Notes: generated by a model not told the origin, from the sequence alone. Shown: positions 18,901 to 29,330, counted from the first letter of the stretch. The stretch is DNA of 58,506 nt from an uncultured Bacteroidota bacterium (GCA_903877645.1 CAIRES010000060.1:1-58506), one strand, 5' to 3'. Translations and numbers: made by a program.

Positions 18901-20279
18901 GCCTGTATAGAAAGACGGTGAAGCGTTGGGGCGCGATTCAGCATGATCGGGTGTCCTTTCAGTACATTTTCCAGGATATCCCAAACCACTGCTTCCTTGC
19001 GCTCAACAAGCTTCTTAGCGCTTTTTACTGTTTTTACTATGCCTCTTTCTATGAGCTTGCGAATGATGAATGGTTTGAACAATTCAGCAGCCATATCTTT
19101 CGGCAGGCCGCACTCATGCAATTTCATTTCAGGGCCTACCACGATAACAGAACGGCCGGAGTAATCCACACGTTTACCCAAAAGGTTTTGGCGGAAACGG
19201 CCTTGCTTGCCTTTCAGCACATCACTCAATGATTTCAGCGCGCGGCCACCTTCTGCTTTTACAGCATTAGATTTACGGCTGTTATCAAACAATGAATCCA
19301 CCGCTTCCTGCAGCATACGTTTTTCATTACGTAAGATCACCTCAGGCGCTTTGATCTCAATCAGGCGCTTCAGGCGGTTGTTACGAATGATCACGCGACG
19401 ATACAGGTCATTAAGATCTGATGATGCAAAACGGCCACCATCCAATGGAACCAATGGGCGCAATTCAGGCGGTATCACCGGTATGTACTGCATCACCATC
19501 CACTCCAGGCGGTTCTCGATACGGGTATTAGCATCACGGAAAGCTTCTACAACGCTAAGGCGTTTCAAAGCTTCCTGCTTGCGCTGCTGCGATGTTTCGT
19601 TCGCGGCTGCATTACGCAGGTCGTAAGACAATTTATCAAGGTCGATGCGTGCGAGCAGCATGTGTACTGCTTCAGCACCCATCTTCGAGATGAACTTGTT
19701 AGGATCTTCATCAGGCAGGTACTGGTTTTCCTTTGGTAAGCTGTCCAATATCTCCAGGTATTCATCTTCCGTAAGCAGTTGCTGATGCGTGCTTTCTGAA
19801 TCTTTAAGGTTCAGTTTGGTACGGATCAGGTCTTCTGCTTCACCCGCTGCTATTACTACATAACGCTCGTAGTAAACGATGCTCTCCATTTTCTTGGAGC
19901 TCACACCCAGCAGGTAGCCTATTTTATTAGGAAGGCTCTTGAAGTACCATATATGCACGATAGGCACCACCAGTTTGATGTGCCCAAGGCGCTCACGGCG
20001 CACTTTCTTTTCAGTTACTTCCACACCGCAGCGGTCGCACACGATGCCTTTGTAACGGATACGTTTGTACTTTCCGCAATAACATTCGTAATCCTTTACA
20101 GGGCCGAATATTTTTTCGCAGAACAAGCCATCACGTTCTGGCTTGTAAGTACGGTAATTTATTGTTTCAGGCTTAAGTACTTCACCGTATGAACGGTCAA
20201 GTATCACATCAGGAGAAGCAAGGCTAATGGTGATCTTGCTGAATCCTGGCCTTGGACGGTTATCTTTCTTTATTGCCAT
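15957..20279 (-). CDS. rpoC: DNA-directed RNA polymerase subunit beta'
   Basis: The 1,440-residue subunit is full length for Bacteroidota. The N-terminal zinc finger has Cys66, Cys68, Cys81 and Cys84. The catalytic NADFDGDQM motif, whose aspartates bind the active-site magnesium, lies at about residues 481-489. The second zinc site includes [11 protein letters not shown] near residue 900. The trigger loop and C-terminal regions are complete, ending in an acidic tail. It is transcribed with rpoB, but a four-helix-bundle gene and inverted repeats separate the two. Confidence 0.99.
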   Translation of the reverse strand: MAIKKDNRPRPGFSKITISLASPDVILDRSYGEVLKPETINYRTYKPERDGLFCEKIFGPVKDYECYCGKYKRIRYKGIVCDRCGVEVTEKKVRRERLGHIKLVVPIVHIWYFKSLPNKIGYLLGVSSKKMESIVYYERYVVIAAGEAEDLIRTKLNLKDSESTHQQLLTEDEYLEILDSLPKENQYLPDEDPNKFISKMGAEAVHMLLARIDLDKLSYDLRNAAANETSQQRKQEALKRLSVVEAFRDANTRIENRLEWMVMQYIPVIPPELRPLVPLDGGRFASSDLNDLYRRVIIRNNRLKRLIEIKAPEVILRNEKRMLQEAVDSLFDNSRKSNAVKAEGGRALKSLSDVLKGKQGRFRQNLLGKRVDYSGRSVIVVGPEMKLHECGLPKDMAAELFKPFIIRKLIERGIVKTVKSAKKLVERKEAVVWDILENVLKGHPIMLNRAPTLHRLSIQAFQPKLIEGKAIQLHPLVCSAFNADFDGDQMAVHVPLSNGAITEAQLLMLASHNILNPQNGTPITLPSQDMVLGLYYISKGKKSTPEEKVKGENKVYYSAEEVIIAHNEGHADLHAWIKVRASVREADGSLKTQLIETTVGRVMFNQFVPKENGFVNALLTKKSLREIIGSILKNTNIPKTVAFLDDIKTLGFRTAFRGGLSFNIRDLTVPDIKEQLVAAAQVEVDEIMENYNMGLITNNERYNQVIDVWSRVDTRVTETLIREMAADKQGFNSVYMMLDSGARGSKQQVKQLAGLRGLMAKPRRSGSSGSEIIENPILSNFKVGLSVLEYFISTHGARKGLADTALKTADAGYLTRRLVDVAQDVVINGEDCGTLRGIATSALKDNEEIVEPLYDRILGRTSLHNVYDPITDELLVSAGEELTEDVAQRIEDSPIDTVEIRSVLTCESRRGVCAKCYGKNLATGYMTQKGDAVGIIAAQSIGEPGTQLTLRTFHVGGVAGSSAIESQLVARFDGTIQFDGLRTTKYKDAEGEEQIVTIGRTGEVRIVDVANDRLLITNNIPYGSILKVANGKKVAKGDVICTWDPFNAVIISEITGKVRFDNVIEGITYREEADEQTGHREKVVIETKDKTKIPSIYIDGKEEKNYNLPVGSHIVVNPDDAVHNGQVLVKIPRVMGRSRDITGGLPRVTELFEARNPSNPAVVAEIDGVVGFGSVKRGNREIVVESREGLVKKYLVPLTRHIMVQDGDFVKAGTPLSDGATTPSDILSIKGPFAVQEYLVNEIQEVYRLQGVKINDKHIEVIVRQMMRKVNIVDPGDTKFLEEDTVDKFEFMDENDWIFDKKVVTEAGASDKMHPGQIVTIRELREENSGLRRADKKLVEYRDANPATSSPMLLGITKASLGTQSWISAASFQETTKVLSQASINGKSDSLLGLKENVITGNLIPAGTGMREFEDLVVGSKEEFELLMANRDVLQFDEEE

Positions 20280-20305
20280 GTTTTTTAGTAATTAGTAGTT
20301 AGTCT

Positions 20306-20319
20306 TTAGTAGATAGTCG
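20306..20319 (-). repeat. 3' arm of inverted repeat bracketing the four-helix-bundle gene
   Basis: Plus-strand TTAGTAGATAGTCG is the exact reverse complement of 20683-20696. It lies seven bases past the stop of the four-helix-bundle gene. A second related stretch at 20288-20298 (GTAATTAGTAG) also matches part of the opposite arm. In the mRNA the two arms could pair and enclose the gene in a stem. Confidence 0.75.
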
Positions 20320-20325
20320 CGAAAA

Positions 20326-20676
20326 TCATTGTAAAGAATTATGCAAGGAGTACAGCATTTTTTGTATCCCACTTAGTTCTGAAATCAACATTCCGAAATT
20401 CTCTTCATATATATACCCCAATTGTTTACTAATAATAATTTGTGTTTCCAATTCGTGAGCAGATCCGATAGCAATTGTCAAAAAATGTTTAAACGATACG
20501 TTTGTATTTCTTCCCGCTCCTTCCGCAATATTGCTCGGCATTGATGTTGCCGCGCGTTGCATTTGAGTTACCAGATTGAATTTTTCTTCTTTGGGGAAAT
20601 CGTGTGTTATCTCATAAATCTTCACAACAAAGTTGATCGATTTCTGCCACACGATGAGTTCCCTAAAGTTATTCAT
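20326..20676 (-). CDS. Four-helix-bundle protein (23S rRNA intervening-sequence protein family)
   Basis: The 116-residue protein matches the S23/four-helix-bundle family: FRELIVWQKSINFVVKIYEIT, FPKEEKFNLVTQMQRAATSM, PSNIAEGAGR and FLTIAIGSAHELETQI are its hallmark segments. Members were first noted inside intervening sequences of 23S rRNA genes, and the molecular role is still unclear. Here the gene lies between rpoB and rpoC on the same strand, with 46 bases on each side. It is bracketed by a perfect 14-bp inverted repeat (20306-20319 and 20683-20696). The position inside a core operon suggests insertion of a mobile or intervening-sequence-like unit. Full length, no damage seen. Confidence 0.9.
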   Translation of the reverse strand: MNNFRELIVWQKSINFVVKIYEITHDFPKEEKFNLVTQMQRAATSMPSNIAEGAGRNTNVSFKHFLTIAIGSAHELETQIIISKQLGYIYEENFGMLISELSGIQKMLYSLHNSLQ

Positions 20677-20682
20677 ACGTAA

Positions 20683-20722
20683 CGACTATCTACTAATTAC
20701 TATCTACTATCTACTATCTACT
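20683..20722 (-). repeat. 5' arm of inverted repeat plus GTAGATA heptamer tandem repeat
   Basis: 20683-20696 (CGACTATCTACTAA) is the perfect reverse complement of 20306-20319. Towards rpoB it runs into a tandem 7-bp repeat, read on the minus strand as GTAGATA three times (about 20701-20721). The whole space between the rpoB stop and the four-helix-bundle start consists of this repetitive DNA. Confidence 0.8.
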
Positions 20723-23700
20723 CTATTCAAATTTCAATTCCAGACCTAATCCGCGAAGTTCATTCACGAGTACGTTGAACGACTCAGGGATACCTGCCTT
20801 AGGCACGTTGTCACCTTTCACGATAGCTTCATAAGTTTTAGCGCGGCCTACAATGTCATCCGATTTCAGCGTCAGCAACTCCTGGAGTATGTTTGATGCG
20901 CCATATGCTTCAAGCGCCCAAACTTCCATTTCACCGAAACGCTGTCCACCGAACTGTGCTTTACCACCCAGCGGCTGTTGTGTAATAAGACTGTATGGCC
21001 CGATAGAACGTGCGTGCATCTTATCGTCAACCATGTGATGCAGCTTGATGATATAGATGATACCTACCGTTGCTTTCTGGTGGAAACGCTCTCCTGTTTC
21101 ACCGTCATACAGGTAAGTATGTCCGAAGTCAGGCAAGCCAGCTTTATTGATGAGCCCTTCTATTTCTTCTACAGAAGCACCATCAAAGATCGGCGTTGCA
21201 AACCTCATACCCAGCTTTTCACCGGCCCATCCGAGGATAGTTTCATATATCTGTCCGAGGTTCATACGCGATGGTACACCAAGTGGGTTCAGCACCACAT
21301 CTACCGGTGTGCCGTCTTCCAGGAATGGCATATCTTCTTCACGCACTATCTTGGCTACGATACCCTTGTTACCGTGGCGGCCCGCCATCTTATCACCTAC
21401 CTTCAGCTTACGCTTGCTGGCAAGATATACTTTGGCAAGCTTCAACACACCTGCAGGCAATTCATCACCAATGCTCAGGTTGAACTTTTCACGTTTGTAA
21501 CGGCCAAGCTCTTCGTTGAATTTGATGTTGTAGTTATGCAGCAGTTGGTTGATCAGGTCATCAGTTTCCTTAGTACCTGTCCAGCCCAGTGGGTTTACAT
21601 TTTGATAGTCGATAGAACCCAGTGTTTTCGAATTGAATTTACCACCCTTCGTCAGTACTGTTTCACCAAAGTTGTTGGTGATACCGGCTGATGCTTTATC
21701 CTTAAGCAGTATCTGCAATTTCTCAAACAGGAAGCCCTTCAGGTCTTCGAGGTTCTTTTCGTGTACCTTATCTATTTTCTCAAGTGCCGTCTTTTCACGC
21801 ACCTTTGAGTTCTTATCTTTCTTGGCACGCTGGAACAGTTGCTTGCTGATAACGATACCTTCTGTGCCGCTCGGCGCTTTCAAAGATGCGTCCTTTGCAT
21901 CACCTGCTTTATCACCAAATATCGCACGCAACAGTTTTTCTTCCGGAGTAGGATCGGTCTCACCCTTTGGTGTGATCTTGCCTATCAGGATATCGCCTTC
22001 GCCTACATGCGCACCTATGCGGATGATACCATGTTCGTCAAGGTCCTTAGTTGCTTCTTCCGATACGTTCGGAATGTCCGCAGTAAGTTCTTCTTCGCCC
22101 AGTTTGGTATCACGCACTTCCAGTTCATACTCATCTATATGTACAGATGTGAACCAGTCGTCGCGCACTACTTTTTCATTGATCACTATCGCATCCTCGA
22201 AGTTGTAACCCTTCCATGGCATGAACGCCACTTTCAGGTTACGGCCCAGTGCCAACTCACCATCCTGTGTTGCGTAGCCTTCAGTCAGGAAGTCGCCTTC
22301 CTTCACCTTCTGGCCCTTGCGCACACTCGGACGGAGTGTCATGCTTGTGCTCTGGTTCGTCTTCTTATACTTGGTAAGTGTGTATATCTTTAGGTCGTCA
22401 TCAAATGATACCAGACGTGCTGTTTCGCCACGGTCATAGCGCACATGGATATGGTCTGCATCCACATATTCTACTACACCATTGCCTTCTGCATGTATCT
22501 GGATACGTGCATCACGGGCTGCCTTACCTTCCAGGCCGGTACCTACTATAGGCACCTGTGGAATGATCAGCGGCACTGCCTGGCGTTGCATGTTCGATCC
22601 CATCAGCGCACGGTTGGCATCATCATGCTCAAGGAAGGGGATCAGTGATGCGCTCAAACCAACGATCTGGTTAGGAGCCACGTCCATGAATTCCACTTCT
22701 TCGCGGTCAAGGATCGGGAAGTCACCTGTCTGGCGCGATTTGATCTTTTCTTCAAGGAAGTTGCCTTTCTCATCCATAGGCACATTCGCCTGGGCGATCT
22801 TGGCAAGATCTTCTTCTTCCGCACTCAGGAACCTGTAATTCTTCAGATCTACCTTTCCTTCTTTTACTTTATGGTATGGTGTTTCGATAAAGCCCATGTC
22901 ATTGATCTGGGCATGCACACAAAGTGTGGAGATCAGGCCGATGTTCGGGCCTTCCGGTGTTTCAATAGTACACAGGCGGCCATAGTGACTGTAATGCACG
23001 TCACGCACCTCAAAGCCTGCACGCTCACGGCTAAGGCCTCCCGGACCAAGTGCCGATATACGGCGCTTGTGGGTAACCTCAGACAATGGGTTCGTCTGAT
23101 CGAGGAACTGCGATAACTGTGAAGTACCAAAGAATGAATTGATCACAGAAGAAAGTGTACGCGCGTTGATCAGGTCGATCGGCGTAAACACCTCATTGTC
23201 ACGCACGTTCATACGCTCGCGGATGGTACGTGACATACGTGCCAGGCCTACACCGAACTGTGCAAACAACTGCTCGCCTACTGTACGTACACGACGGTTG
23301 CTCAGGTGATCAATATCATCTATTTCCGCTTTACCATTGGTAAGGCGTACAAGATACTTAATGATAGATATAATGTCTTCTTTGCTCAGTACCTTGGTAG
23401 TCAGGTTGATGTCCAGGTTCAGCTTGCGGTTGATCTTGTAACGGCCTACTTCACCCAGGTCATAACGCTTATCGCTGAAGAACAATTTTTCAATGATACC
23501 ACGTGCTGTTTCATCATCCGGTGCATCAGACCCGCGCAACTGGCGATAGATGTGTTGTACCGCTTCCAGTTCTGAGTTGGAAGTATCCTTGTTCAGGGTA
23601 TTATATATAATGGAGAAATCTCCGCTTACTTCTTCTTTCTGCAGGAATACGGTTTTGATGCCCATTTCCTGTACCATTGCTGCGTTGTCTTCGTCCAGCA

Positions 23701-24535
23701 CGCTGTCGCGGTCCAGTACGATCTCGTTACGCTCAATGGTTACTACTTCACCGGTGTCCTCATCTACGAAGTCTTCCGTCCAGCTGCGCAATACGCGGGC
23801 AGCCAGGCGTCGGCCGATGTGAGGTGCAAGTGTTTTCTTATCCACCTTCACTTCATCAGCCATGCCGAAGAGCTCCAGAATGTCCTTATCCGTTTCATAC
23901 CCAATTGCACGAAGCAATGTAGTAACCGGGAACTTCTTCTTACGATCGATGTAAGCATACATCACGTTGTTGATATCTGTAGCGAACTCCATCCATGCAC
24001 CCTTGAAAGGTATCACACGGGCGCTGTATATCTTCGTTCCGTTCGGATGAACGCTCTGGCCAAAGAATACACCTGGTGAACGATGCAGTTGGGATACCAC
24101 TACACGCTCAGCACCATTGATCACGAATGTGCCACGGGGCGTCATGTACGGGATATTGCCCAGGAACACATCCTGAACGATCGTTTCAAAATCCACGTGC
24201 TCTTCGTCGTTACAGCTCAGCTTCAGCTTTGCTTTCAGCGGCACAGAGTACGTAAGGCCGCGCTCCATACACTCTTCGATAGTGTAACGTGGCGGGTCAA
24301 TGAAATAATCCAGGAATTCCAGTACGAAGATGTTTCGTGTGTCGGTGATCGGAAAATTTTCCTTGAACACACGGAACAGGCCTTCATTGTTACGCTTATC
24401 GGGCGTAGTTTCAAGCTGGAAGAAATCCTGGAACGACTGGAGCTGGATGGCCAGCAGGTCGGGCGTTGCCGCCGCGTCATGTAACTTTCCAAAGTTAAAC
24501 CTGCCGGAAGCGTTCTTTTTTTGCGTTATAGCCAT
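20723..24535 (-). CDS. rpoB: DNA-directed RNA polymerase subunit beta
   Basis: The 1,270-residue subunit is complete. The rifampicin-binding region is visible near residues 468-500 as [20 protein letters not shown] and [13 protein letters not shown]. The Ser, Gln, Asp, His, Arg and Ser residues that commonly mutate to resistance are all in the sensitive state. [17 protein letters not shown] and the C-terminal clamp-anchoring segment [20 protein letters not shown] are present. It has its own promoter at 24672-24702 and no rplL upstream. It is followed by the four-helix-bundle gene and rpoC. Confidence 0.99.
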   Translation of the reverse strand: MAITQKKNASGRFNFGKLHDAAATPDLLAIQLQSFQDFFQLETTPDKRNNEGLFRVFKENFPITDTRNIFVLEFLDYFIDPPRYTIEECMERGLTYSVPLKAKLKLSCNDEEHVDFETIVQDVFLGNIPYMTPRGTFVINGAERVVVSQLHRSPGVFFGQSVHPNGTKIYSARVIPFKGAWMEFATDINNVMYAYIDRKKKFPVTTLLRAIGYETDKDILELFGMADEVKVDKKTLAPHIGRRLAARVLRSWTEDFVDEDTGEVVTIERNEIVLDRDSVLDEDNAAMVQEMGIKTVFLQKEEVSGDFSIIYNTLNKDTSNSELEAVQHIYRQLRGSDAPDDETARGIIEKLFFSDKRYDLGEVGRYKINRKLNLDINLTTKVLSKEDIISIIKYLVRLTNGKAEIDDIDHLSNRRVRTVGEQLFAQFGVGLARMSRTIRERMNVRDNEVFTPIDLINARTLSSVINSFFGTSQLSQFLDQTNPLSEVTHKRRISALGPGGLSRERAGFEVRDVHYSHYGRLCTIETPEGPNIGLISTLCVHAQINDMGFIETPYHKVKEGKVDLKNYRFLSAEEEDLAKIAQANVPMDEKGNFLEEKIKSRQTGDFPILDREEVEFMDVAPNQIVGLSASLIPFLEHDDANRALMGSNMQRQAVPLIIPQVPIVGTGLEGKAARDARIQIHAEGNGVVEYVDADHIHVRYDRGETARLVSFDDDLKIYTLTKYKKTNQSTSMTLRPSVRKGQKVKEGDFLTEGYATQDGELALGRNLKVAFMPWKGYNFEDAIVINEKVVRDDWFTSVHIDEYELEVRDTKLGEEELTADIPNVSEEATKDLDEHGIIRIGAHVGEGDILIGKITPKGETDPTPEEKLLRAIFGDKAGDAKDASLKAPSGTEGIVISKQLFQRAKKDKNSKVREKTALEKIDKVHEKNLEDLKGFLFEKLQILLKDKASAGITNNFGETVLTKGGKFNSKTLGSIDYQNVNPLGWTGTKETDDLINQLLHNYNIKFNEELGRYKREKFNLSIGDELPAGVLKLAKVYLASKRKLKVGDKMAGRHGNKGIVAKIVREEDMPFLEDGTPVDVVLNPLGVPSRMNLGQIYETILGWAGEKLGMRFATPIFDGASVEEIEGLINKAGLPDFGHTYLYDGETGERFHQKATVGIIYIIKLHHMVDDKMHARSIGPYSLITQQPLGGKAQFGGQRFGEMEVWALEAYGASNILQELLTLKSDDIVGRAKTYEAIVKGDNVPKAGIPESFNVLVNELRGLGLELKFE

Positions 24536-24671
24536 AGTAAGAATGATCTCCTTTTTACAAACAATAAAACCCCGGAAGATAGGCGTAGCCTATCCATCAC
24601 AGGTCAATTGTATTAACAAAAACTGGTCAAAATAATTTTGCGCACACTGGTACCCCCCAAAAAAGGGATGG

Positions 24672-24702
24672 CAAAGATAAGAAAGCTCTACTAATTAGCA
24701 AA
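24672..24702 (-). promoter_or_regulatory. Consensus Bacteroidota promoter for rpoB
   Basis: On the minus strand TTTG (24702-24699) is followed after 19 bases by TATCTTTG (24679-24672). Both boxes match the -33/-7 consensus. The predicted transcript begins near 24665 and gives a 5' leader of about 130 bases before the rpoB ATG. The leader contains a T/G-rich stretch but no clear hairpin or riboswitch. Confidence 0.75.
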
Positions 24703-24913
24703 AAATATTCCAAAATTTACAAAAACCCCTCTTCTACCCCTGTATAGCCCCACCACAGGATAGTATTTATTATTTCGCAATAAGTTTACATCTACTCATA
24801 CTACTCATAAAATTACACGCTTTTGGCCATATAACAATAAAAAGTTATTCACATTTCATTTTGGCAGTTGGCACAGTATTACTTACTCATTGATAGCACT
24901 AAAAACTAAAACC

Positions 24914-25147
24914 ATGAAAACGATAAAAACAGTTGCCTTAATAGCACTTACCGGCCTCACAGCCCTGACATTTACATCATGTAAAAAGAATTACACTTGC
25001 ACCTGTACTACAGTGGTAGGAGGTGTTTCAGGAGATGCAACACACTCTATTGACAACGCGACCTATGTGGATGCAAAAAAAAGTTGCCAAAACTATGAGG
25101 ATCAGGCAAATAACAGCTTGCCCGGTGGAACTACCTGTCATTTATAA
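24914..25147 (+). CDS. Small Cys-rich lipoprotein
   Basis: From the ATG at 24914 (MKTIKTVALIALTG) the product has 77 residues and a lipoprotein signal with Cys in FTSCKK. The mature part contains YTCTCTTVVGG, KKSCQNYEDQ and a C-terminal TCHL, so four Cys beyond the lipid anchor could form disulfides. I do not know a function; similar tiny lipoproteins are common in Bacteroidota. An ATG at 24890 would add eight residues before the signal peptide and is less likely. A strong terminator follows. It is divergent from rpoB. Confidence 0.75.
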   Translation: MKTIKTVALIALTGLTALTFTSCKKNYTCTCTTVVGGVSGDATHSIDNATYVDAKKSCQNYEDQANNSLPGGTTCHL

Positions 25148-25165
25148 GTTTGAAGATTTTTTAAT

Positions 25166-25195
25166 AAAAATGCCACTTTGCAAAGTGGCATTTTT
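25166..25195 (+). terminator. Perfect-stem terminator after the small lipoprotein
   Basis: AAAAATGCCACTTTG (25166-25180) and CAAAGTGGCATTTTT (25181-25195) are exact reverse complements. The outer A and T runs make it work on either strand. It lies 18 bases after the plus-strand stop and 45 bases beyond the end of the minus-strand gene at 25241, so it may serve both. Confidence 0.9.
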
Positions 25196-25240
25196 ATTTA
25201 TTATATTTCAATGCTTTGATCTCATTTTTTCAAATATGCA

Positions 25241-26047
25241 CTATGGATGTACACAACTGAACGTGCCGGCAACCACACTGGAGTCATCGTTAGTATAGGT
25301 AAATGATCCTGAGATAACTGGTGTCAATGTAGCAATAGTGATAGATCCATGCGCTGAAAGATCTGAGATTACCCCAGTTGATCCCGACAGCCCATACGCA
25401 GCATTGCCGTTAAAAGTAGATGTAGGGCTTGGATTAGTTAAGTCGTTAGAATTGAACATTACAGTACCGGTTGCCCCTGTATACAAATAATCAGTAAGAT
25501 TGATATTGACCAGGTTCGGCTGAGGCCATTGCACACCGTTAATGTACAGTGCACCTCCGGATATGCTCGCTGTAACATCCGTAGCATGAAACGCAATAGC
25601 AGTGCCTGATGCCGGTGTATACGTGGCATTCATAGTACCTGTAGAATCAAACATGGATGAGGAATTGCCACTGGAAATAGTAGCACTGGTACCTGATGCG
25701 CTGGTGATAGAAGTTACCTGCACTGAAGTAGGTCCCGCATTGGCAAGAACCGGAGTTTGAAAAGAACCACTACCTCCACTTACTGCTAACGTAGCTGTGA
25801 GTCCGTTGGCCGCGTTATAGCCGGTGAGATTGAAGTGCACAGTATAAGTACCGGCAGCCAGCGATGGCGCGCTAACACCTATGGTAGCTGCCGCACCCTT
25901 CACAAAAGCCACTGATGCTTTCAGCAAAAAGTTGGAGACATCAATAAGGTCAGTGATAGAATTGCCACCCGGCGTTTTAACACAACCGCTGGTACCGGAG
26001 AAGATCACTACAAGGAGTACAATAATAAATTTGAAGTGTTTTTTCAT
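25241..26047 (-). CDS. Putative lipoprotein, beta-rich, unknown function
   Basis: The ATG at 26047 gives 268 residues with a lipoprotein signal (FIIVLLVVIFSGTSGCVKTPGG). The mature part is rich in Thr, Ser, Gly and Ala with predicted strands, for example GTYTVHFNLTGYNAANG and TGTMNATYTPASGTAIAFHA. Immunoglobulin-like or adhesive folds are possible, but no family is recognised. The longer in-frame start at 26092 would put 15 residues before the signal peptide. It is convergent with the small lipoprotein gene and shares its terminator. Confidence 0.72.
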   Translation of the reverse strand: MKKHFKFIIVLLVVIFSGTSGCVKTPGGNSITDLIDVSNFLLKASVAFVKGAAATIGVSAPSLAAGTYTVHFNLTGYNAANGLTATLAVSGGSGSFQTPVLANAGPTSVQVTSITSASGTSATISSGNSSSMFDSTGTMNATYTPASGTAIAFHATDVTASISGGALYINGVQWPQPNLVNINLTDYLYTGATGTVMFNSNDLTNPSPTSTFNGNAAYGLSGSTGVISDLSAHGSITIATLTPVISGSFTYTNDDSSVVAGTFSCVHP

Positions 26048-26156
26048 AAAAGTTGATTTTTGCGAATATAAAGAGAAATAAATGTTATCCAAAAGAAATT
26101 TTCAATAAACTATACATGGACCAACGGAATATATATTAAGTTACCGTCATTGCATT

Positions 26157-26164
26157 TACTTTTG
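26157..26164 (+). promoter_or_regulatory. -7 box (TACTTTTG) before the MauE/thioredoxin gene
   Basis: TACTTTTG fits the TAnnTTTG consensus 14 bases before the ATG at 26179. No clear TTTG is seen at the -33 spacing, so support is moderate. Confidence 0.45.
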
Positions 26165-26178
26165 AGCATCATTATTTT

Positions 26179-27114
26179 ATGAAAACCGCACTACGCATCT
26201 TCTTCATTTTGCTCTCAGTTGCTACCGGCGCTGTGTTCCTGTACTCTGCTTACACGAAATTGATACCGATTGAGGCTTTTGAATATACCATTGTTGAGTT
26301 CGTACACATTCCGCTCAAAATAGCTGCCATTGTTGCCCGCTTTTTCATCGGGTTGGAGATCAGCCTGGGGTCACTCATTGTACTGCACCTATGGGGCAAG
26401 GGCAAATGGGTGCTTAAAGCTGCATTCGCGCTACTGGTCGTATTCAGCATATACCTCATCTGCCTTTGGATAAAGGACGGCAACAATGTAAACTGCGGCT
26501 GCTTTGGCGATGCCATCTGGATGAGCCCGTCTTCTTCGCTGATCAAGAACGCCATACTGCTTGCGGCCATTGGCATACTTCTGCGCTCCGGTAAAGGATT
26601 TAATTATACATGGTCAAATGTTGCAGCACCAGTAGTGCTGATCTGTGCCGCGGCCACCATGTATATAGCGCTGCCCATTTTCAAACCATACAACATCGAC
26701 CTTCATGCCCTGTATGCCGACCCTAAGTATGCTCCATCTGTTGACCTGGCAAAGGGTAAACATATACTTGCGTTCCTCAGCCCTTCCTGCCCTCACTGCC
26801 GCAAAGCCGGCCTGAAGATGCACCTGATGCGAGCAAGCGATACCACCTTGCCCATCTACATGATAGTAGGTGGCGTGGATACCAATATCGTTGACTTCTG
26901 GAGGATCTCTGAAGCGAAAGACTTGCCACATACCCGCCTTGCAAGAGACCCGTTCATCAAGTACACCGGCGGCATATTCCCTACCATTCTTTGGGTGAAC
27001 AATGGCCGGGTAGAGGCCAGTACCGGCTATCCTGAGCTGAACATACAGGTGATCAAGCACTGGATGTCGCAAGGAGCTGTTGGTGCAGCTCCGAAGATCG
27101 TGTCACCAAAATAG
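26179..27114 (+). CDS. MauE/DoxX-type membrane protein with C-terminal thioredoxin-like domain
   Basis: The 311-residue protein has four N-terminal membrane segments (about residues 5-25, 45-70, 78-100 and 118-135) with an NCGCFGDAI motif between TM3 and TM4, as in MauE/DoxX-type redox membrane proteins. After a fifth segment (about 150-165) comes a periplasmic thioredoxin-like domain with FLSPSCPHC at about 198-206. I recognise this arrangement from a Bacteroides family in which membrane electron transfer is coupled to a CxxC carrier. A disulfide-reduction or maturation role in the envelope is inferred. A secreted TPR protein gene follows after 27 bases. Confidence 0.82.
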   Translation: MKTALRIFFILLSVATGAVFLYSAYTKLIPIEAFEYTIVEFVHIPLKIAAIVARFFIGLEISLGSLIVLHLWGKGKWVLKAAFALLVVFSIYLICLWIKDGNNVNCGCFGDAIWMSPSSSLIKNAILLAAIGILLRSGKGFNYTWSNVAAPVVLICAAATMYIALPIFKPYNIDLHALYADPKYAPSVDLAKGKHILAFLSPSCPHCRKAGLKMHLMRASDTTLPIYMIVGGVDTNIVDFWRISEAKDLPHTRLARDPFIKYTGGIFPTILWVNNGRVEASTGYPELNIQVIKHWMSQGAVGAAPKIVSPK

Positions 27115-27141
27115 CTACTTTTACCCTTTAACATTGTATAC

Positions 27142-27759
27142 ATGAAATACCTGTTCATTGCTGCCATCTTTCTTGCAATACAAACAAGCCAAGCTCAGTC
27201 AGTCTTTCATGCACCCAAGGCTGAAGCTATACGCCTTAACGACAGTGCGATCAATAAGAACATCAGGTCGGGTTCAAACCCGGATAGCCTTCCGGCGATA
27301 ATTGCCTTACTGGAAAGGTCTATTAAAGCAGACAGTTTCTACTACAGCGCATGGACCAACCTGCTCGGATTTCAGTGCCAGGCTGGCCACTACACCACGG
27401 CACTCAATACGGCAAAGAGTATTGCACGCATCTTCCCTGAAAAGGCAGATATGCTGTTCTTTTACGGAGCGCTGCAATACAAGACCGGCCACAAAAAAGA
27501 CGCCGCCACCACCTTCAATAAATTGCTGAAACTTTATAACAGCACTGACACCCGCAAGGTAAACCGCAACGATATGCAGACGGCTGCCATAAACAAGGGC
27601 ATCGTGCTGATATTGCTGGACAAAAAGGAAGAGGGCAAAAAGCTGCTGCAAAAACTTGCTGACCAGGAAAATGACAAAGCCGTAAAACACTACATAGCCA
27701 CCTATGCCTCCATGACAAAGGAGCAAATACTCAACGAAATGATACCGGGTAAAAGGTAA
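27142..27759 (+). CDS. Secreted tetratricopeptide-repeat protein
   Basis: The 205-residue protein has a signal peptide (residues 1-19, ending SQAQS) and then TPR-like helices: AWTNLLGFQCQAGHYTTALNTAKS, MLFFYGALQYKTGHKKDAAT and KGIVLILLDKKEEGKKLLQK. It lies directly downstream of the thioredoxin-domain gene, probably in the same operon, so it may help a redox or folding task in the periplasm. No enzyme motif is seen. Confidence 0.78.
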   Translation: MKYLFIAAIFLAIQTSQAQSVFHAPKAEAIRLNDSAINKNIRSGSNPDSLPAIIALLERSIKADSFYYSAWTNLLGFQCQAGHYTTALNTAKSIARIFPEKADMLFFYGALQYKTGHKKDAATTFNKLLKLYNSTDTRKVNRNDMQTAAINKGIVLILLDKKEEGKKLLQKLADQENDKAVKHYIATYASMTKEQILNEMIPGKR

Positions 27760-27764
27760 TGGAA

Positions 27765-29330
27765 CTACCCTTTCCCCCTCATCATCGCAACAGCAGCTTC
27801 TGCACACCGCTCGCCATCTATAGCTGCAGATACGATGCCCCCCGCATAACCTGCCCCTTCAGCACACGGGAATAAGCCCTTTACCTGTATGTGCTGCAAT
27901 GTCTTTTTATCCCGCGGAATACGTACCGGCGAACTGGTCCTCGATTCGGTGGCTACGAGTACAGCTTCGTTAGTGTAATACCCTTTCATCTTTTTGCCGA
28001 AGTCTTTTACTGCCTTTTTCAGGGCGGCATTTACTTCGTGTGGCAACACCTCATTTATTGCAGCGCTGTGTATACCGGGCAGGTAAGAGCAGCCGGGCAA
28101 TGCAGTTGACACCTTATCATTTACAAAATCGGCCATGCGCTGGGCAGGGGCCACGAGTTTACCACCTCCTATACTGAATGCTTTTTGTTCCACCATTTGC
28201 TGGTAATGCATGGCCGCCAGCGGGCCTGTGAATTGGTATTTTGCAAAATCCCGTTCATCAACCGCCACTACTGTACCTGAGTTGGCATAGGGGTTATTCC
28301 TCTTGGAGGGCGACCAGCCATTGACCACTACCTCGCCGGGTGCTGTAGCCGCAGGGGCTATGATACCACCCGGGCACATACAAAACGAGAATACCCCCCT
28401 GCCATTTTCCTGCGCTACCAGCGAATAACTGGCGGGCGGCAAAAATGGATCGCGGGCAGTACAATGGTATTGTACCTGATCTATGATCAGTTGCGGATGC
28501 TCTATGCGCACCCCCAACGCAAAAGGCTTGCTCTCTACTATTATCTGCTTGCTGTGCAACAGGGTGAATATATCACGTGCCGAGTGACCGGTAGCCAGTA
28601 TCAGTGTTTCGCAATCTATCCTGGAGCCATCTGCTGTTACTATCCCTTTAACAGCATCACCTTCAAGAATAATATCTATAAGTTTCGTATCAAAAAGTAT
28701 TTGCCCCCCGCATGTTATGATCTGCTCGCGGATGGCTGTGATGATGTGCGGCAACTTATTGGTGCCAATATGCGGATGGGCATCATATAGTACCTCCTCC
28801 TCTGCCCCGAAATGGTGAAAGAGTTGCAGTATGCATAATACATTACCCCGCTTGGTGGACCTTGTGTACAGCTTACCGTCGCTATAAGTGCCTGCCCCAC
28901 CCTCACCGAAACAATAATTGGATTCGGGGTTTACTATGCCCTCCTTATTCATAGCTGCAAGATCGCGGCGGCGGTTGCGTACGTCTTTGCCTCTTTCGAT
29001 AATAATGGGTTTCACGCCTAGCGTTATTAAGCGGAGTGCCGCAAATAAACCCGCCGGCCCTGCACCAGCTATGACGACAACCGGTGCATTGGTCACATCC
29101 TGTAACTCGGGATCGAATTTAGGCTGCTCAACCGGAGGCTCATCTATATATACCGCTACCTGCAATACGATCTTCGCCTGCTTTTGGCGGGCATCAATAG
29201 ACCGTTTTTGTATATGATAGCCGGTTATCTTATGAGCATTTATCCCACACTCCCCGGCAATATGCGACTTCACCACCTGCTCGTCAGCAGCCTGTGCGGG
29301 TAATAGTGATATAGATACTGTTTTGACCAT
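27765..29330 (-). CDS. FAD-dependent dehydrogenase of the COG2509 type
   Basis: The 521-residue protein has an N-terminal alpha/beta domain of about 80 residues, then the FAD motif VVIAGAGPAGLFAALRL (about 84-100). NYCFGEGGAGTYSDGKLYTR and ATGHSARDIF are hallmarks of this uncharacterised dehydrogenase group. CMCPGGIIAPAATAPGE and GYAGGIVSAAIDGERCAE lie near the C-terminus. The substrate is unknown. The gene is single and is separated by only five bases from the convergent TPR gene. Confidence 0.85.
   Translation of the reverse strand: MVKTVSISLLPAQAADEQVVKSHIAGECGINAHKITGYHIQKRSIDARQKQAKIVLQVAVYIDEPPVEQPKFDPELQDVTNAPVVVIAGAGPAGLFAALRLITLGVKPIIIERGKDVRNRRRDLAAMNKEGIVNPESNYCFGEGGAGTYSDGKLYTRSTKRGNVLCILQLFHHFGAEEEVLYDAHPHIGTNKLPHIITAIREQIITCGGQILFDTKLIDIILEGDAVKGIVTADGSRIDCETLILATGHSARDIFTLLHSKQIIVESKPFALGVRIEHPQLIIDQVQYHCTARDPFLPPASYSLVAQENGRGVFSFCMCPGGIIAPAATAPGEVVVNGWSPSKRNNPYANSGTVVAVDERDFAKYQFTGPLAAMHYQQMVEQKAFSIGGGKLVAPAQRMADFVNDKVSTALPGCSYLPGIHSAAINEVLPHEVNAALKKAVKDFGKKMKGYYTNEAVLVATESRTSSPVRIPRDKKTLQHIQVKGLFPCAEGAGYAGGIVSAAIDGERCAEAAVAMMRGKG

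Noticed and set aside
16210-24484. Many open frames antisense to rpoB and rpoC, some over 180 codons
   Set aside because: They are shadows of two highly conserved genes; the frames follow from codon bias and show no domain.
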